Source: Sphingobacterium multivorum
GTDB taxonomy: Bacteria > Bacteroidota > Bacteroidia > Sphingobacteriales > Sphingobacteriaceae
NCBI RefSeq assembly: GCF_900457465.1
Contig: NZ_UAUU01000009.1
Span: 248,001-312,000 of the forward strand
DNA: 64,000 bases
Direction: 5' to 3'
Shown: positions 20,462 through 30,684 of the stretch, piece after piece
Layout of the letters: the number at the start of each line of letters is the position of its first letter
Position numbering within the stretch: position 1 is the first letter of the stretch
The notes under the pieces: generated by a model
What the model was told of the DNA's origin: nothing
Databases searched by the model: none
The model's input: the letters and a program-made list of their open reading frames with translations, nothing else
Translations under genes and position numbers: made by a program

Positions 20462-22864
20462 TCAGTTTCTTAAATATTTTTCTAGAAACTGATCTTGTTC
20501 CCATAGTAAATGGAAGATATTTTCTTTGGCGACATATCCATGTGCTTCGCGTGGTAAAATGACCATACGCACGGGAGCTCCCAAGTTTTTCAGGGCCTGA
20601 AAATAGCGTTCTGTCTGCAGGGTGAATGTTCCGGGATTATTATCGGCTCCGCCATGAACCAACAAAAGTGGGGTTTTCATCCGATCAGCACTCACAAATG
20701 GAGACATGGTCATATACAAGGCTGGATCATCCCAGAAGTTACGTTGTTCACTCTGAAAACCAAATGGTGTTAAGGTCCGATTGTATGCTCCAGAACGCGC
20801 TATTCCTGCGGCAAACAATTTTGAATTGGACAACAGATGTGCTGTCATAAACGCACCATAGGAATGCCCACCCACAGCAACTTTTTTCCGATCGATATAA
20901 CCCAAATGATCTACCGCATCAATTGCAGCTTCGGCATTTGCCACAAGTTGTTCAATAAAGGTATCATTCGGTTCTTTTGTTCCCTCTCCAACAATAGGGA
21001 AGGCCGCATTATCCAATACAGCATAGCCCTTCGATACCCAGTAGATAAAAGAACCATAACTTGGGAAGGTAAACTCTTTCGGATTGGCCGTGCTTTGCCC
21101 TGCTGTATTCTTGTCTTTATATTCCCGTGGATAAGCCCACATTAGCAGAGGCAACTTCTCTTTCTTCGTAAAATCATAACCGGCAGGTAAATATAACGTT
21201 CCGGAAAGTTCGACTCCATCCTTGCGCTTGTATTTTAAAATCTCTTTATGGACTTTTTCCAACGATTTAAACGGGTTTTCCAACGTGGTGAGCGTCACCT
21301 GTTTCCCCGATTTCATATTTTTCATGAAATAATTCGGATAAATCGATGCTGACTGAAGCGAAATCAACAGATCACCAGTTTTAGGGTTCACTAGTTGGGC
21401 GATACGTTCTTGCATTTCAGATGCTGGAGCAGTGTAGATGCGTTTTTTCTTCAATGAATGCAGATCAAGCTCATCCACAAAAGGAAACTCACCATTTTTA
21501 GTAAATCCCTTACCAACAAACAGTGCTTTATCTTTATCTACATACATTGAATAAGTGCCTAAACTATTTTTTTCCATATACACATCTCCTGGATCATTAT
21601 ACACATCCTGACTGTTCCGCTCTTGCAACAGTTTGGATTCTCCGGTAGAAGGATTCACCACAAAAGTTTTTGCATTTCTCGTATCGTACCATTGCGAATT
21701 GATCAATGCATATTTATCATTTCCCCATGTTACACCAGCATAACGGTCTTTGGTTTTAAAAATAAGTTTCCCCGCACCGTTGTAAGGGTAAGATAAAGTA
21801 TATAAGGCATCACGAAACTCAGCAGGTTTATTCGCGTTCCCACCATCCAAAGCTTCTACATAGGCCAACGTAGCTGGCTGATCACTCCGCCAATGCCAGG
21901 CCCGTTTTCCCGATCGTGTCGACGAAAAACCCTTTGGCATTACCTCTGTCAAGGGGGTCTCATTCACAAGCGCTATTTCTTTGCCCGATCGATCATAAAT
22001 ACGAATCTGCTGTGGAAAAGACGAGACGGGAACTACATAGGAATAAGGTTTTGTGATAGTCGTGATCATCACGTACTCGCCATCCGGAGAGAAGCTGATT
22101 CCCGTATAAATGGCTTTATCTTTAAAGGAAGAAATCTTACCGTCAAGGTCCACAAGTTCAAGATTGGATTGCACCAATGTTTCGAAATTCGCTTCGTCCT
22201 GCGGATTTTTAAGCAGATCTTGGTACGTTCTCAATTGGGACACCTTCCCATCACTCGTTGAGACAATAGGTCCTGTCGGCAAATCTTTTGAAGGATCTAA
22301 CAGTGCAGCCCTATCCTTTGGCAGGCTTGTAATCAGTAAACCGGAAGAATTTCTCAGCCACTGAAATGGCGCTGTTAATGTTCCATTCAGATTGTAGGCA
22401 GTCAACTGTTTGACATTTCGAGTTGCAAGATCAATGACAAATAAGGCCGTTCCGCTTTCATTTGTATTGCTAAATGCCAAAAGCTTATTGTCTGGAGAGA
22501 ATACAAAATTGGCCATCGCCGCTTTTTCGGGTATCCCCGTGAAGTCGGAAAATTCCACATTTTGCCCTATTTTTTTCAAGGCAATCTTATCGAAAAAGAT
22601 TGTTGAACTTTCCATGTTCGTCTTCGGATTAATCCGCAATCCCGCCAGTTTCATTTCTTCCTGGCCTAAGTCGGTCAGGCTTTTATACGTAGGTCGAAAC
22701 GTAAATAACATCCAATTTTTATCGCTTGAAATCTTTATTTGAGGTGGGCGCACATAATCGGCTAAGGCCAAAATTTCAGTAGAGGGTTTTTGAAAGGTAA
22801 TGTTTTCCTGCGCTTGCGTCTGTAGCGATGCTAGAAGCAAGAGACCATAGAATAGTTTCTTCAT
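20462..22864 (-). CDS. Secreted S9-family (prolyl oligopeptidase-type) peptidase
   Basis: From MKKLFYGLLLLASLQTQAQ the protein has 800 aa with a signal peptide. A WD/beta-propeller-like region (about 60-500) is followed by the S9 alpha/beta hydrolase domain. The nucleophile is in GGHSYGAF, the aspartate near HGGADNNPG and the histidine in REAHGYVAKEN. Such enzymes cleave peptides in the periplasm; the size resembles the glutamyl-endopeptidase-like branch. The frame extends to 22921, but the internal start places the signal peptide first. It is monocistronic. Confidence 0.9.
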   Translation of the reverse strand: MKKLFYGLLLLASLQTQAQENITFQKPSTEILALADYVRPPQIKISSDKNWMLFTFRPTYKSLTDLGQEEMKLAGLRINPKTNMESSTIFFDKIALKKIGQNVEFSDFTGIPEKAAMANFVFSPDNKLLAFSNTNESGTALFVIDLATRNVKQLTAYNLNGTLTAPFQWLRNSSGLLITSLPKDRAALLDPSKDLPTGPIVSTSDGKVSQLRTYQDLLKNPQDEANFETLVQSNLELVDLDGKISSFKDKAIYTGISFSPDGEYVMITTITKPYSYVVPVSSFPQQIRIYDRSGKEIALVNETPLTEVMPKGFSSTRSGKRAWHWRSDQPATLAYVEALDGGNANKPAEFRDALYTLSYPYNGAGKLIFKTKDRYAGVTWGNDKYALINSQWYDTRNAKTFVVNPSTGESKLLQERNSQDVYNDPGDVYMEKNSLGTYSMYVDKDKALFVGKGFTKNGEFPFVDELDLHSLKKKRIYTAPASEMQERIAQLVNPKTGDLLISLQSASIYPNYFMKNMKSGKQVTLTTLENPFKSLEKVHKEILKYKRKDGVELSGTLYLPAGYDFTKKEKLPLLMWAYPREYKDKNTAGQSTANPKEFTFPSYGSFIYWVSKGYAVLDNAAFPIVGEGTKEPNDTFIEQLVANAEAAIDAVDHLGYIDRKKVAVGGHSYGAFMTAHLLSNSKLFAAGIARSGAYNRTLTPFGFQSEQRNFWDDPALYMTMSPFVSADRMKTPLLLVHGGADNNPGTFTLQTERYFQALKNLGAPVRMVILPREAHGYVAKENIFHLLWEQDQFLEKYLRN

Positions 22865-22909
22865 AAATTTATTTTTCAAATTAGGGCAAAATAAGGTAAT
22901 AAAAATTTC

Positions 22910-22939
22910 ATAAAAAAGCAAGCTTTGTAGCTTTTTTAT
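22910..22939. other. Hairpin with A/T-tracts upstream of the S9 peptidase
   Basis: Perfect 10-bp arms (22910-22919 and 22930-22939) flank a 10-nt loop. It looks like a terminator but lies 45 bp upstream of the S9 start with no obvious gene ending there. In the rest of 22865-23325 I see only a 7-bp inverted repeat at 23224-23244 (CTAGATT/AATCTAG) before the nrd operon, and no gene. Confidence 0.4.
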
Positions 22940-23325
22940 GACACTAAAATTAAACTTAAATCATTTGTAAAATAGCGGTAAAAATTACTAATTTAAAGTT
23001 ATCCACATTTACAAAATACAGAAAACCAGCAATTTAAAAACACGAATCTTCAGCAAACGCATTCTCTGACAAACTTTTGCCCAAAATGTGGAAAAGTCAA
23101 ACTACCGCATCGAAAGAAAATATAAGATATTTGTTAAGCTAATGAAAGAATTGGCAACTCAACGAAGTTTTTAAGTATCGAAATACAGACTTTTCTTTTT
23201 GGCGAATTGTCTATTTTAAATGGCTAGATTAACCTTCAATCTAGTCTCCCCGATTAAAATTGATACCATTAACTTCGTACCGGGTTTTTCTATAAAGATT
23301 GGAGTAAAAAAATAAACAAGTAAAC

Positions 23326-23559
23326 ATGGCAAGAATTATCAAATTTGAGAAAAACGATTGTGCTCCTTGTGCACAAGTATCGGCTTATTTGGATCAAAAA
23401 GGTATCCAATATGAAACGGTTAATCCTTTTGATGAACCAGACTTGGCCGCAAGATTCAAAATCCGCACTGTTCCTACGGTAATTGTGTTGGAAAATGAAG
23501 AGATTCAACACCGTATCATTGGCTTTAAACCAGAGGAATTGGCTGCCATTGCACTTTAA
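23326..23559 (+). CDS. Small thioredoxin/glutaredoxin-like protein of the nrd operon (NrdH-like)
   Basis: The 77-aa thioredoxin-fold protein has a redox pair CAPC at residues 12-15 and the cis-proline segment RTVPTVIV. Its position as first gene before nrdI-nrdE-nrdF suggests it reduces the ribonucleotide reductase, as NrdH does in other class Ib operons. The active-site motif is closer to thioredoxin than to typical NrdH (C-x-Q-C), so the symbol is withheld. The next gene starts 35 bp downstream. Confidence 0.82.
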   Translation: MARIIKFEKNDCAPCAQVSAYLDQKGIQYETVNPFDEPDLAARFKIRTVPTVIVLENEEIQHRIIGFKPEELAAIAL

Positions 23560-23593
23560 TAAATTTAGCGTATCATTAAAATGAAACAGTGAC

Positions 23594-24001
23594 ATGATAC
23601 ACATTTATTATGATTCCAGAACGGGGAACGTACAACGTTTTATGGATAAAGTAGCTCAGATAACGGGTTGGCAAATCCATAAAATCACCGCCGATTTAAC
23701 GGTAAAAGACCCTGGGCATTTGGTCACTTTCACCACAAATTTTGGACAGGTGCCCGAAAATACAAAAGAATTCATGAAACGCGAAGCTAAAAATATTTAT
23801 TCTGTTACTTCCAGTGGCAACCGCAACTGGGGACCGAATTTTGGTCTAGCAGCTGATCGCATTTCACAGGATTTCGACATTCCACTGGCGTTCAAATTTG
23901 AACTGTCCGGAACAATGGAAGATATTAATCAATTTATTGACATCTTAAAGAACTTTTGCGATGGTAGCAAACGAAGTAGCAAAAAACTGGATATTGCTTA
24001 A
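23594..24001 (+). CDS. nrdI: NrdI flavodoxin-like protein
   Basis: The 135-aa FMN protein supplies the oxidant that assembles the dimanganese-tyrosyl radical cofactor of NrdF. It begins IHIYYDSRTGNVQRF, the flavodoxin phosphate loop, and has the NrdI segment SGNRNWGPNFGLAADRIS. Its 3' end overlaps the chosen nrdE start by 41 bp, so translation is probably coupled. Confidence 0.93.
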   Translation: MIHIYYDSRTGNVQRFMDKVAQITGWQIHKITADLTVKDPGHLVTFTTNFGQVPENTKEFMKREAKNIYSVTSSGNRNWGPNFGLAADRISQDFDIPLAFKFELSGTMEDINQFIDILKNFCDGSKRSSKKLDIA

Positions 24002-26066
24002 TAATGAAATCATGATTAAGCATGATGACGAATTCAGCTTACATAAAGATAAGGAAGCGGTTCGTGCATATTTCTTAGAATATGTAAATAAGAACACAGT
24101 GTTCTTTTATACATTAAAAGAAAAAATAGACTATTTGGTAGAAAACAACTATTATATTGACTTTTACCAATGGTTTACATTTGAAGAAATGGAAACGGTC
24201 TTCAACTATGTGTATGCGAAAAAATTCCGTTTCGAATCTTTTATGGCGGCATTCAAATTCTTCCAGAGCTACGCTTTACGTGACGATTCTGGTGAAAAGT
24301 TCCTGGAACGCTATGAGGATCGTGTAGTTGCTGTTTCCTTGTTCTTAGCAAGAGAAGAGGGTGTTCAAAAAGCGATCGAATATGCTGAAATCATGATCAA
24401 TCAAGAATACCAGCCAGCGACACCTACATTCTTGAATGCAGGAAAGAAACGCTCGGGTGAATTGGTATCTTGTTTCTTGGATGAAATCGGCGACAACTTA
24501 AATGGTATCGGTTATGCTGTTGATTCCGCCATGAAGCTGTCTTCTATCGGTGGTGGTGTATCGTTCAATATCTCCAAAATCCGTGCTCGCGGAGAAGCGA
24601 TTAAAGGTGTTGAAGGCCGTGCCGGCGGTGTACTTCCAATCATGAAGATTATGGAAGATACATTTTCATATGCGAACCAGTTGGGACAACGTCCGGGTGC
24701 TGGGGCAGTATACCTCAATATTTTCCACTCTGACATCGAAGAATTTTTGGATTGTAAAAAAATCAACGTTGACGAGAAAGTACGTATCAAATCATTGTCG
24801 ATCGGTATCATCGTTCCGGATAAATTCATGGAATTGGCAGAAAAAGATGAACCATGCTATTTGATCTACCCACATACGGTAATGCAAGAGTATGGACAAT
24901 TCTTGGATGAGATGGATATGGACAAGATGTACGACGAATTGATCACGAATCCAAACGTGAAAAAGAAAAAAATCAATGCTCGTCACCTTTTAGTTAAAAT
25001 TGCACAGACACAAAAAGAATCAGGATATCCTTATATTTTCTTCAAAGAGAACACCAACCGTGTCCATGCATTGAATGAAATCGGTCAAGTGAAATTCTCA
25101 AACTTGTGTACTGAAATTATGCAAGTATCTCAAGTATCCGATATTGAGATCTATGGCAAACAGGACACGATCCGTTATGGTATTTCCTGTAACTTAGGCT
25201 CCTTAAATATTGCTACTGTAATGGACAACAAACGTATCAAAGAAACCGTAAAAACGGCTATGCGTGCTTTGACTGTCGTTACAGACGTAACCAATATCGA
25301 CATGGTTCCTTCTATTGCAAAAGCAAACCGTGAGTTGCATTCTGTAGGGCTAGGTGCAATGAACCTCCATGGTTACCTTGCAAAAAGCTTCATTATGTAT
25401 GAATCTAACGAAGCGCTCGATTTTGCCAATACCTTCTTTATGATGATGAACTATTATTCATTGGAAGCATCGATGGAAATTGCCAAAGAACGTGGTAAAA
25501 CATTTGTTGGATTTGAAAAATCAGCCTATGCCGATGGTACGTATTTCAACAATTACGTAAACCGCGATTATATGCCTAAAACTGCTAAGGTAGCGGAGTT
25601 ATTTGAAGGGATACATATCCCAACGGTAGAAGATTGGTTGGAATTAAAAGCAAAAATCAAAGAACATGGTATTTACCATGCTTACCGTTTGGCCATTGCT
25701 CCAAATCAATCGACTTCGTATATCATGAATGCAACTGCATCAGTTATGCCAATCGTCGATATCATTGAAGTGCGTGAATATGGAGATAGTACGACTTACT
25801 ATCCAATGCCATATTTGACAAACGATAATTATTTCTACTTCAAATCGGCTTATGATATGGATCAATTCAAAGTCTTGAAATTGATTTCGGTCATCCAACG
25901 CCATATTGATCAGGGTGTATCTACTATTTTGCATACAAACTCAAAGGATTCGACACGAGATTTGTCAAGATATTATATCTATGCACATAAATTGGGATTG
26001 AAATCCCTTTATTATACACGGACAAGAAAATCGACCATCGACGAATGTGTTTCTTGTTCAGCTTAA
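23961..26066 (+). CDS. nrdE: Class Ib ribonucleoside-diphosphate reductase, alpha subunit
   Basis: NrdE reduces ribonucleoside diphosphates to deoxy forms. The 701-aa protein starts so that it includes KNWILLNNEIMI, which matches the conserved NrdE N-terminus; a later ATG would cut this off, so the overlapping start is chosen. Active-site cysteines lie in GELVSCFLDEIGD and FSNLCTEI. The finger-loop motif CNLGSLNIA and the C-terminal pair CVSC in the closing residues are present. There is no N-terminal ATP-cone, as expected for class Ib. NrdF follows after 132 bp. Confidence 0.96.
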   Translation: MVANEVAKNWILLNNEIMIKHDDEFSLHKDKEAVRAYFLEYVNKNTVFFYTLKEKIDYLVENNYYIDFYQWFTFEEMETVFNYVYAKKFRFESFMAAFKFFQSYALRDDSGEKFLERYEDRVVAVSLFLAREEGVQKAIEYAEIMINQEYQPATPTFLNAGKKRSGELVSCFLDEIGDNLNGIGYAVDSAMKLSSIGGGVSFNISKIRARGEAIKGVEGRAGGVLPIMKIMEDTFSYANQLGQRPGAGAVYLNIFHSDIEEFLDCKKINVDEKVRIKSLSIGIIVPDKFMELAEKDEPCYLIYPHTVMQEYGQFLDEMDMDKMYDELITNPNVKKKKINARHLLVKIAQTQKESGYPYIFFKENTNRVHALNEIGQVKFSNLCTEIMQVSQVSDIEIYGKQDTIRYGISCNLGSLNIATVMDNKRIKETVKTAMRALTVVTDVTNIDMVPSIAKANRELHSVGLGAMNLHGYLAKSFIMYESNEALDFANTFFMMMNYYSLEASMEIAKERGKTFVGFEKSAYADGTYFNNYVNRDYMPKTAKVAELFEGIHIPTVEDWLELKAKIKEHGIYHAYRLAIAPNQSTSYIMNATASVMPIVDIIEVREYGDSTTYYPMPYLTNDNYFYFKSAYDMDQFKVLKLISVIQRHIDQGVSTILHTNSKDSTRDLSRYYIYAHKLGLKSLYYTRTRKSTIDECVSCSA

Positions 26067-26198
26067 TTTTGAGATTTTAGTATTTGGATATATAATGGGA
26101 GAAAGTCAAAAGTTGCCTAAGCCATTGGCGGCTTTTGGCTTATCTAAAATCAACAATCCAAATACGTGATAATAAATGCCTAATACTTTAAACTAAAA

Positions 26199-27185
26199 AT
26201 GAGTAAAACATATAAAGCTGTCAACTGGAATACCCCTGAGAACGATTATGTATTGATGTTCTGGGAACAAAATATCCGTCAATTCTGGATCGACACGGAA
26301 TACATTCCATCAAAAGATATCGATAGCTGGAAACGTATCAGTCCAGAAATGAAAGATGCGTATAAAAAAGCTTTAGGAGGATTGACCCTTTTGGATACCC
26401 TTCAAAGCCATACAGGTATGCCTAAAATCATCGATCATATCGACACCTTACAGAATAAAGCGGTATTGTCGTATATGTGTATGATGGAAGCTATCCATGC
26501 AAAATCGTATTCCACCATTTTCACGACAGTTTCTACGACCGCCGAAATAAATGATATTTTCGAATGGGTTCAACAAAATAAATATCTTCAATACAAAGCA
26601 GAAACGATTGATGGCTACTACCGCGCGATCGATAAAGAAGATGCTTCCGAAGAGGAGATTTATATGGCAATGGCTGCATCCGTATTATTGGAGTCTTTCT
26701 TATTCTATTCTGGATTCTTCTTGCCATTATGGTTATGTGGACAGGGCGAAATGGTTGCTTCTGCCGATATCATTAAGAAAATTATCGCAGACGAATCTAT
26801 CCACGGTGTATTCGTTGGATTAATAGCCCAAGATCAATTCAAAAAATTAAAAAATCAAGATCAGGTAAAAGCTCGTTTCCTGGCCTTGCTTTACAATTTG
26901 TATGAAAATGAGCTGAAATATACAGAAGAGATCTACACTGAAGTTGGTTTAACTGCAGAGGTAAAAGAATATGTTCGTTACAATGCCAACAAAGCATTGA
27001 TGAATTTGGGCTTTGATCCGATCTTCGAAGTAAAACAAGTCAACCCAATCGTATTGAATGGATTGAATACTGAAACGACACAACATGACTTCTTCTCCAA
27101 GAAATCAACTAACTACGAAAAAGCAACGGAAATTGTTCATCTAAAAGATGATGATTTTAAAATGGATGTGGTCGTAGATATATAA
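26199..27185 (+). CDS. nrdF: Class Ib ribonucleoside-diphosphate reductase, beta subunit
   Basis: The 328-aa ferritin-like protein carries the metal-tyrosyl radical. Metal ligands are visible in MMEAIHAKSYS and DESIHGVFVG, with the family opening VNWNTPENDYVLMFWEQN. Length is normal. It ends the nrd operon before a perfect 21-bp terminator. The 132-bp gap after nrdE contains only a weak hairpin. Confidence 0.96.
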   Translation: MSKTYKAVNWNTPENDYVLMFWEQNIRQFWIDTEYIPSKDIDSWKRISPEMKDAYKKALGGLTLLDTLQSHTGMPKIIDHIDTLQNKAVLSYMCMMEAIHAKSYSTIFTTVSTTAEINDIFEWVQQNKYLQYKAETIDGYYRAIDKEDASEEEIYMAMAASVLLESFLFYSGFFLPLWLCGQGEMVASADIIKKIIADESIHGVFVGLIAQDQFKKLKNQDQVKARFLALLYNLYENELKYTEEIYTEVGLTAEVKEYVRYNANKALMNLGFDPIFEVKQVNPIVLNGLNTETTQHDFFSKKSTNYEKATEIVHLKDDDFKMDVVVDI

Positions 27186-27197
27186 TATTGACAATTT

Positions 27198-27245
27198 GTC
27201 AAACAAAAAGCCCCAAAGAGTTTTCTTTGGGGCTTTTTGTTTGAC
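27198..27245. terminator. Bidirectional terminator after nrdF
   Basis: Perfect 21-bp arms (27198-27218 and 27225-27245) have a 6-nt loop, with A- and T-tracts on either side. The stem serves nrdF on plus and the phosphatase remnant on minus. Confidence 0.9.
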
Positions 27246-27254
27246 GGGCAACAA

Positions 27255-27767
27255 CTATTGTTGGAATGCTTTGATCGCCTTTCCGCGCCAAGCGGCATCA
27301 AGCGGTGCACCAAGCAACCAAGTTAACGTAGGCGCGATATCATAAATCATCAAAGTTTCCTTAATTTCTTTCCCTTTGGGTACACCAGGTCCGGTCATTA
27401 CCCAGGGAATCTCCACCTCCGCCAGCGATTTACCACCGTGTCCTTTTCCTGTGCCACCGTGATCCGCAGCAATAACAAAAATTGTTTCATCAGCTATTCC
27501 CGCATCTTTTACCGCCTGCTGCAAAGTGCCTATGCGTCTGTCGACCTGTTTTAGCTCGGCATAGTATTCCGGGGTATTATGTCCAATATTGTGCCCTACA
27601 CCATCAGGTTGATCGAAATGCACAAAAGTAATGGTCGGTTTCTCTTTCTTTATAATGTCCACGGTGGTATTCAAAGCCGCTTCATCATCATCTTTGGTAT
27701 TAATGACCTTTTGAACGACTTTGTTATCAATCAAATAACCTGATCTCCCGCCTATCCAATGAATCGC
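27255..27767 (-). pseudogene. C-terminal remnant of an alkaline-phosphatase/phosphodiesterase-family gene
   Basis: About 170 codons read as the C-terminal part of a type I phosphodiesterase or alkaline-phosphatase enzyme. Metal-binding motifs FVHFDQPDGVGHNIGH and AADHGGTGKGHGG are intact. The ending ...TPTLTWLLGAP type segment is present as IAPTLTWLLGAPLD. The frame is blocked by a stop just above 27767. The N-terminal half, with the nucleophile and first metal ligands, is missing; instead the GH76 gene ends about 50 bp away. A TTG could start a 159-aa product, but it would lack the active-site threonine or serine. Confidence 0.8.
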
Positions 27768-27818
27768 TCACATGCTAGATCAACATCATATTTTACAAGT
27801 CACGCAGATAATAAGGGA

Positions 27819-28985
27819 TCAGTACCCAGCTTTTGCCAACCGTGCATACATCTCGACAAAAGCACATTGATCAAGGAGCCACTTCGATTGATGTTGATCC
27901 TTCAAAGTCCAGTCTGGGCTGAAAAGCCCTTCTTTGTCGCGCATATGCTTCCAGGCAAATTCAAGGTTTTCCGCAAAAATTGCAAGATACTTTTGGTTGC
28001 CATTCACCGCAGCAAGCTCCATATAACCGCGCATCATTACCGCATGAAACCATAAATTGCTATTTTTTAGTTTTGGAAAACTCAGTTCGCCACTTTTCTC
28101 AAAAAAATATCCCAGGCAAGCCTCAGCCAGCTGTTGCGCATCTTCAAGGTACTGCTTATTTTTCGTTAGTTTATAAAGCAAGGCTGCCGCCTGCAACATT
28201 TGTCCGGCGTTGTACGAAAACTTAGCTTTTCCAATCTTTCCATTGAGCTGCATATTGTCCCAATACAACTTATCTTCGGGATCCTGAAGATTTCTTTTTG
28301 TCCATTCATAAAGACGCTCCCCTTCTTCCAGATAGTACCTATCATTGGTTGCCATAAATAACTTCAGTGCAAATACACTTGCTGGTGCATTCGAACACGT
28401 ATTTTTAGATTCCTTTTTCTGTTCACACCAATAAACGCCACCGCCTAATTTATCATCCTCCCCACTCTTTACAAAATTCCAGATCTCTTTGGCCGAAGTC
28501 AGGTAGTTTATTTTTTTTGTATGGATATAGCTATCTGTAAAATCGATACCCAACCAGATATTATCGTCATAAAAACGATCCGAGGGAGGAGCTGTATTTA
28601 AATAAGAAGCATAGCCAATAGGCGACCTACTTTCATCTCTATATTCCTGTAACCCCATCAGGACTTTTTTGTCAAGTATGAACTGAAATGCCTTTTTTGT
28701 TTTTGGTAATTCCATCAAGGTATTTACAGCCGAGAAACTACCCGAGAAAGGCCATAGATAAGCATATTTCTTTTGCTGTGCTGCCTGTTGATTATTATCC
28801 AAATAATCAGCTTTGAAGTTTTCATCAAAGGGATATTTTTCAGCCAAGAGCTGATTCTTGGTATTTCCAAACTTGCTATAGATGCTATCTAAAGTTTGGA
28901 TAGCATAGTTCTGAAAATTATTTTTCTGTGCAAATAAGGTTACACCAATAAAGTTCAGAAGAAACAACGTAAAATATCTTTTCAT
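27819..28985 (-). CDS. Glycoside hydrolase family 76 (endo-alpha-1,6-mannanase-like)
   Basis: From MKRYFTLFLLNFIGVTLFAQ the 388-aa secreted protein fits GH76, which cut alpha-1,6-mannan backbones such as those of yeast mannan. The paired aspartates expected for catalysis lie in RFYDDNIWLGIDF near residue 140. GGGVYWCEQKK, NAPASVFALKLF and FSYNAGQMLQAA follow in family order. The first 13 residues of the longer frame precede the signal peptide and are dropped. It lies downstream of the SusD gene by 56 bp, so substrate uptake and cleavage are probably one operon. Confidence 0.85.
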   Translation of the reverse strand: MKRYFTLFLLNFIGVTLFAQKNNFQNYAIQTLDSIYSKFGNTKNQLLAEKYPFDENFKADYLDNNQQAAQQKKYAYLWPFSGSFSAVNTLMELPKTKKAFQFILDKKVLMGLQEYRDESRSPIGYASYLNTAPPSDRFYDDNIWLGIDFTDSYIHTKKINYLTSAKEIWNFVKSGEDDKLGGGVYWCEQKKESKNTCSNAPASVFALKLFMATNDRYYLEEGERLYEWTKRNLQDPEDKLYWDNMQLNGKIGKAKFSYNAGQMLQAAALLYKLTKNKQYLEDAQQLAEACLGYFFEKSGELSFPKLKNSNLWFHAVMMRGYMELAAVNGNQKYLAIFAENLEFAWKHMRDKEGLFSPDWTLKDQHQSKWLLDQCAFVEMYARLAKAGY

Positions 28986-29040
28986 GTGTTTTAGGTAAAA
29001 GAATAGTAGATACCTATGCGGCATCTACTATTCCTGAACA

Positions 29041-30672
29041 TTAATAACCAGGGTTTTGTTTTAAATTGGGATTGATTGCCAATTGATCCATCGGTACCGC
29101 ATATAGTTCTTTATTCTTATCGTTCGTAGCTTTATGATCCCACCAAGATCCGGATATATATTTTCCGAATCGGATTAGATCTGTCCGGCGCTTTCCTTCA
29201 AAAATAAATTCACGTCCCCGTTCCGCAAGTAATTCATCCAGCGTCAATGTAGCGACAGTATACTGCGCCATAGGCCAGTCAGCCTTACTAAATGCTCTTT
29301 TTCTGGATTCATTGACCAACTCCACAGCCTCACTACTGGCTTTTCCACCATTCTTACGCATAAGTGCTTCAGCTTTATCGAAATAGATCTCCGTTAAACG
29401 ATAAATAATATAATCATTCTCCCAGTAGTTGGCATCGTCCAAGGTACCTGATTTATATTTATTAAATCGAGCTCCAGAATTCTCTTCTCCTTTTGTCATA
29501 CCACCTTCTGAAGTTTTATCACCTTCGCTTTCTCTGCGGATCGAATTGACAAACACCAGCGGTTTACCTGAATACTCTTCCGTTCCCAATACAGGTGTAG
29601 TGGTGCCGTATTTATATTGTGGTCCAAACAAAAACCATTCTTTCTTCCGCAAGTCATTTTCAGCATAGGCATTAAATGCGGTAGGGATAACAACAAATGC
29701 ATTCCATCCACCGTAACCAACTTTGAGCACTTCCTTCATATAGTCATAACTCATATAGAATCCCGACCAATCGAATGTAAACCCCGCCTGTCTGCTATAT
29801 TGAAATTGAAATAAGGATTCCGGATTCGCCGAATTGGTATTACTGAACAATGCATTCAAATCAGGGCTCAATTTGGGAGCCCCTCCAATGCCGCCAGCCT
29901 GTCCGGAAATAATCTTATCACAAGCAGCGATACATTCATCATTCATTGCCTTACCCGACCATTTTTCGGCATTGAGATAGAGTTCAGCCAGCATGGCATA
30001 ACCCGCAGCCATAGATACCTGACCGATATTACTGGCCGAGGTTTTAGGCAACTTATCCACATTTTCTTCCAGCTCCTTCTGCACAAATGCAAAAACCTCT
30101 GTTCTCGGTTTGGTTTCGGGGTTAATAGGATCGGCTACCTTTGTCACGATAGGAACGTTGCCCCAAAGATCCATTATCTTAATGTAGTGAAATGCCCGCA
30201 TTACTTTTAATTGCACAAGTATTTGCGTGCGTTCATCCTCTGTCAGATCCGCAATTTTAGCGATATCAAGTTTCTCAATATCCTGAATAGCATTATTGAC
30301 ATAGCCAACGCCGCCCCACATCAACTCCCAGGCCCCACGCATTCGGCTTTCATTGCTTGTCCAGGTATGATAGTGCTGCCGGATATGGTCTCCACCGTCA
30401 TATCCATGGCGTCCCTTTTGCGGCCAGGCCACCTGATCGGCACTTAATTCGGAATGATAATAAAAGCCATTTCCACCTGTAGGTGCAAGCCAGGCCTGCA
30501 TATGTGTAAAAGGGCGGAGCGCAGCTTGCATAACCTCCCGTTTATTCTTATAAAAATTATCATCCTTGATCTTACTATACACTGTCTCATCCAACTTGGT
30601 GCAGGAACTAAAAGAGATACCTAAGGTAACAGTGCTCAGAATGGCGAATAAATATTTATTTGTTTTTTTCAT
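29041..30672 (-). CDS. SusD/RagB-family outer-membrane lipoprotein
   Basis: The 543-aa protein has a lipoprotein signal (FSSC, cysteine near residue 24) and the SusD fold. It opens with KLDETVYSKIKDDNFY and contains the TPR-type segments GAWELMWGGVGYVNNAI and VMRAFHYIKIMDLWGNVPIV. The end of the family is RREFIFEGKR-like (LAERGREFIFEGKRRTDLI). SusD proteins cover the SusC channel and bind glycans. It begins 12 bp after the susC-like stop. Confidence 0.95.
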   Translation of the reverse strand: MKKTNKYLFAILSTVTLGISFSSCTKLDETVYSKIKDDNFYKNKREVMQAALRPFTHMQAWLAPTGGNGFYYHSELSADQVAWPQKGRHGYDGGDHIRQHYHTWTSNESRMRGAWELMWGGVGYVNNAIQDIEKLDIAKIADLTEDERTQILVQLKVMRAFHYIKIMDLWGNVPIVTKVADPINPETKPRTEVFAFVQKELEENVDKLPKTSASNIGQVSMAAGYAMLAELYLNAEKWSGKAMNDECIAACDKIISGQAGGIGGAPKLSPDLNALFSNTNSANPESLFQFQYSRQAGFTFDWSGFYMSYDYMKEVLKVGYGGWNAFVVIPTAFNAYAENDLRKKEWFLFGPQYKYGTTTPVLGTEEYSGKPLVFVNSIRRESEGDKTSEGGMTKGEENSGARFNKYKSGTLDDANYWENDYIIYRLTEIYFDKAEALMRKNGGKASSEAVELVNESRKRAFSKADWPMAQYTVATLTLDELLAERGREFIFEGKRRTDLIRFGKYISGSWWDHKATNDKNKELYAVPMDQLAINPNLKQNPGY

Positions 30673-30684
30673 AACCTTACTATT

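Noticed and set aside
22910..22939. Terminator of an unseen gene upstream of the S9 peptidase
   Set aside because: No gene ends at this place on either strand; kept only as an unexplained hairpin.
26095..26150. Hairpin between nrdE and nrdF as a regulatory element
   Set aside because: The stem is only about 5 bp with mismatches and is not convincing.
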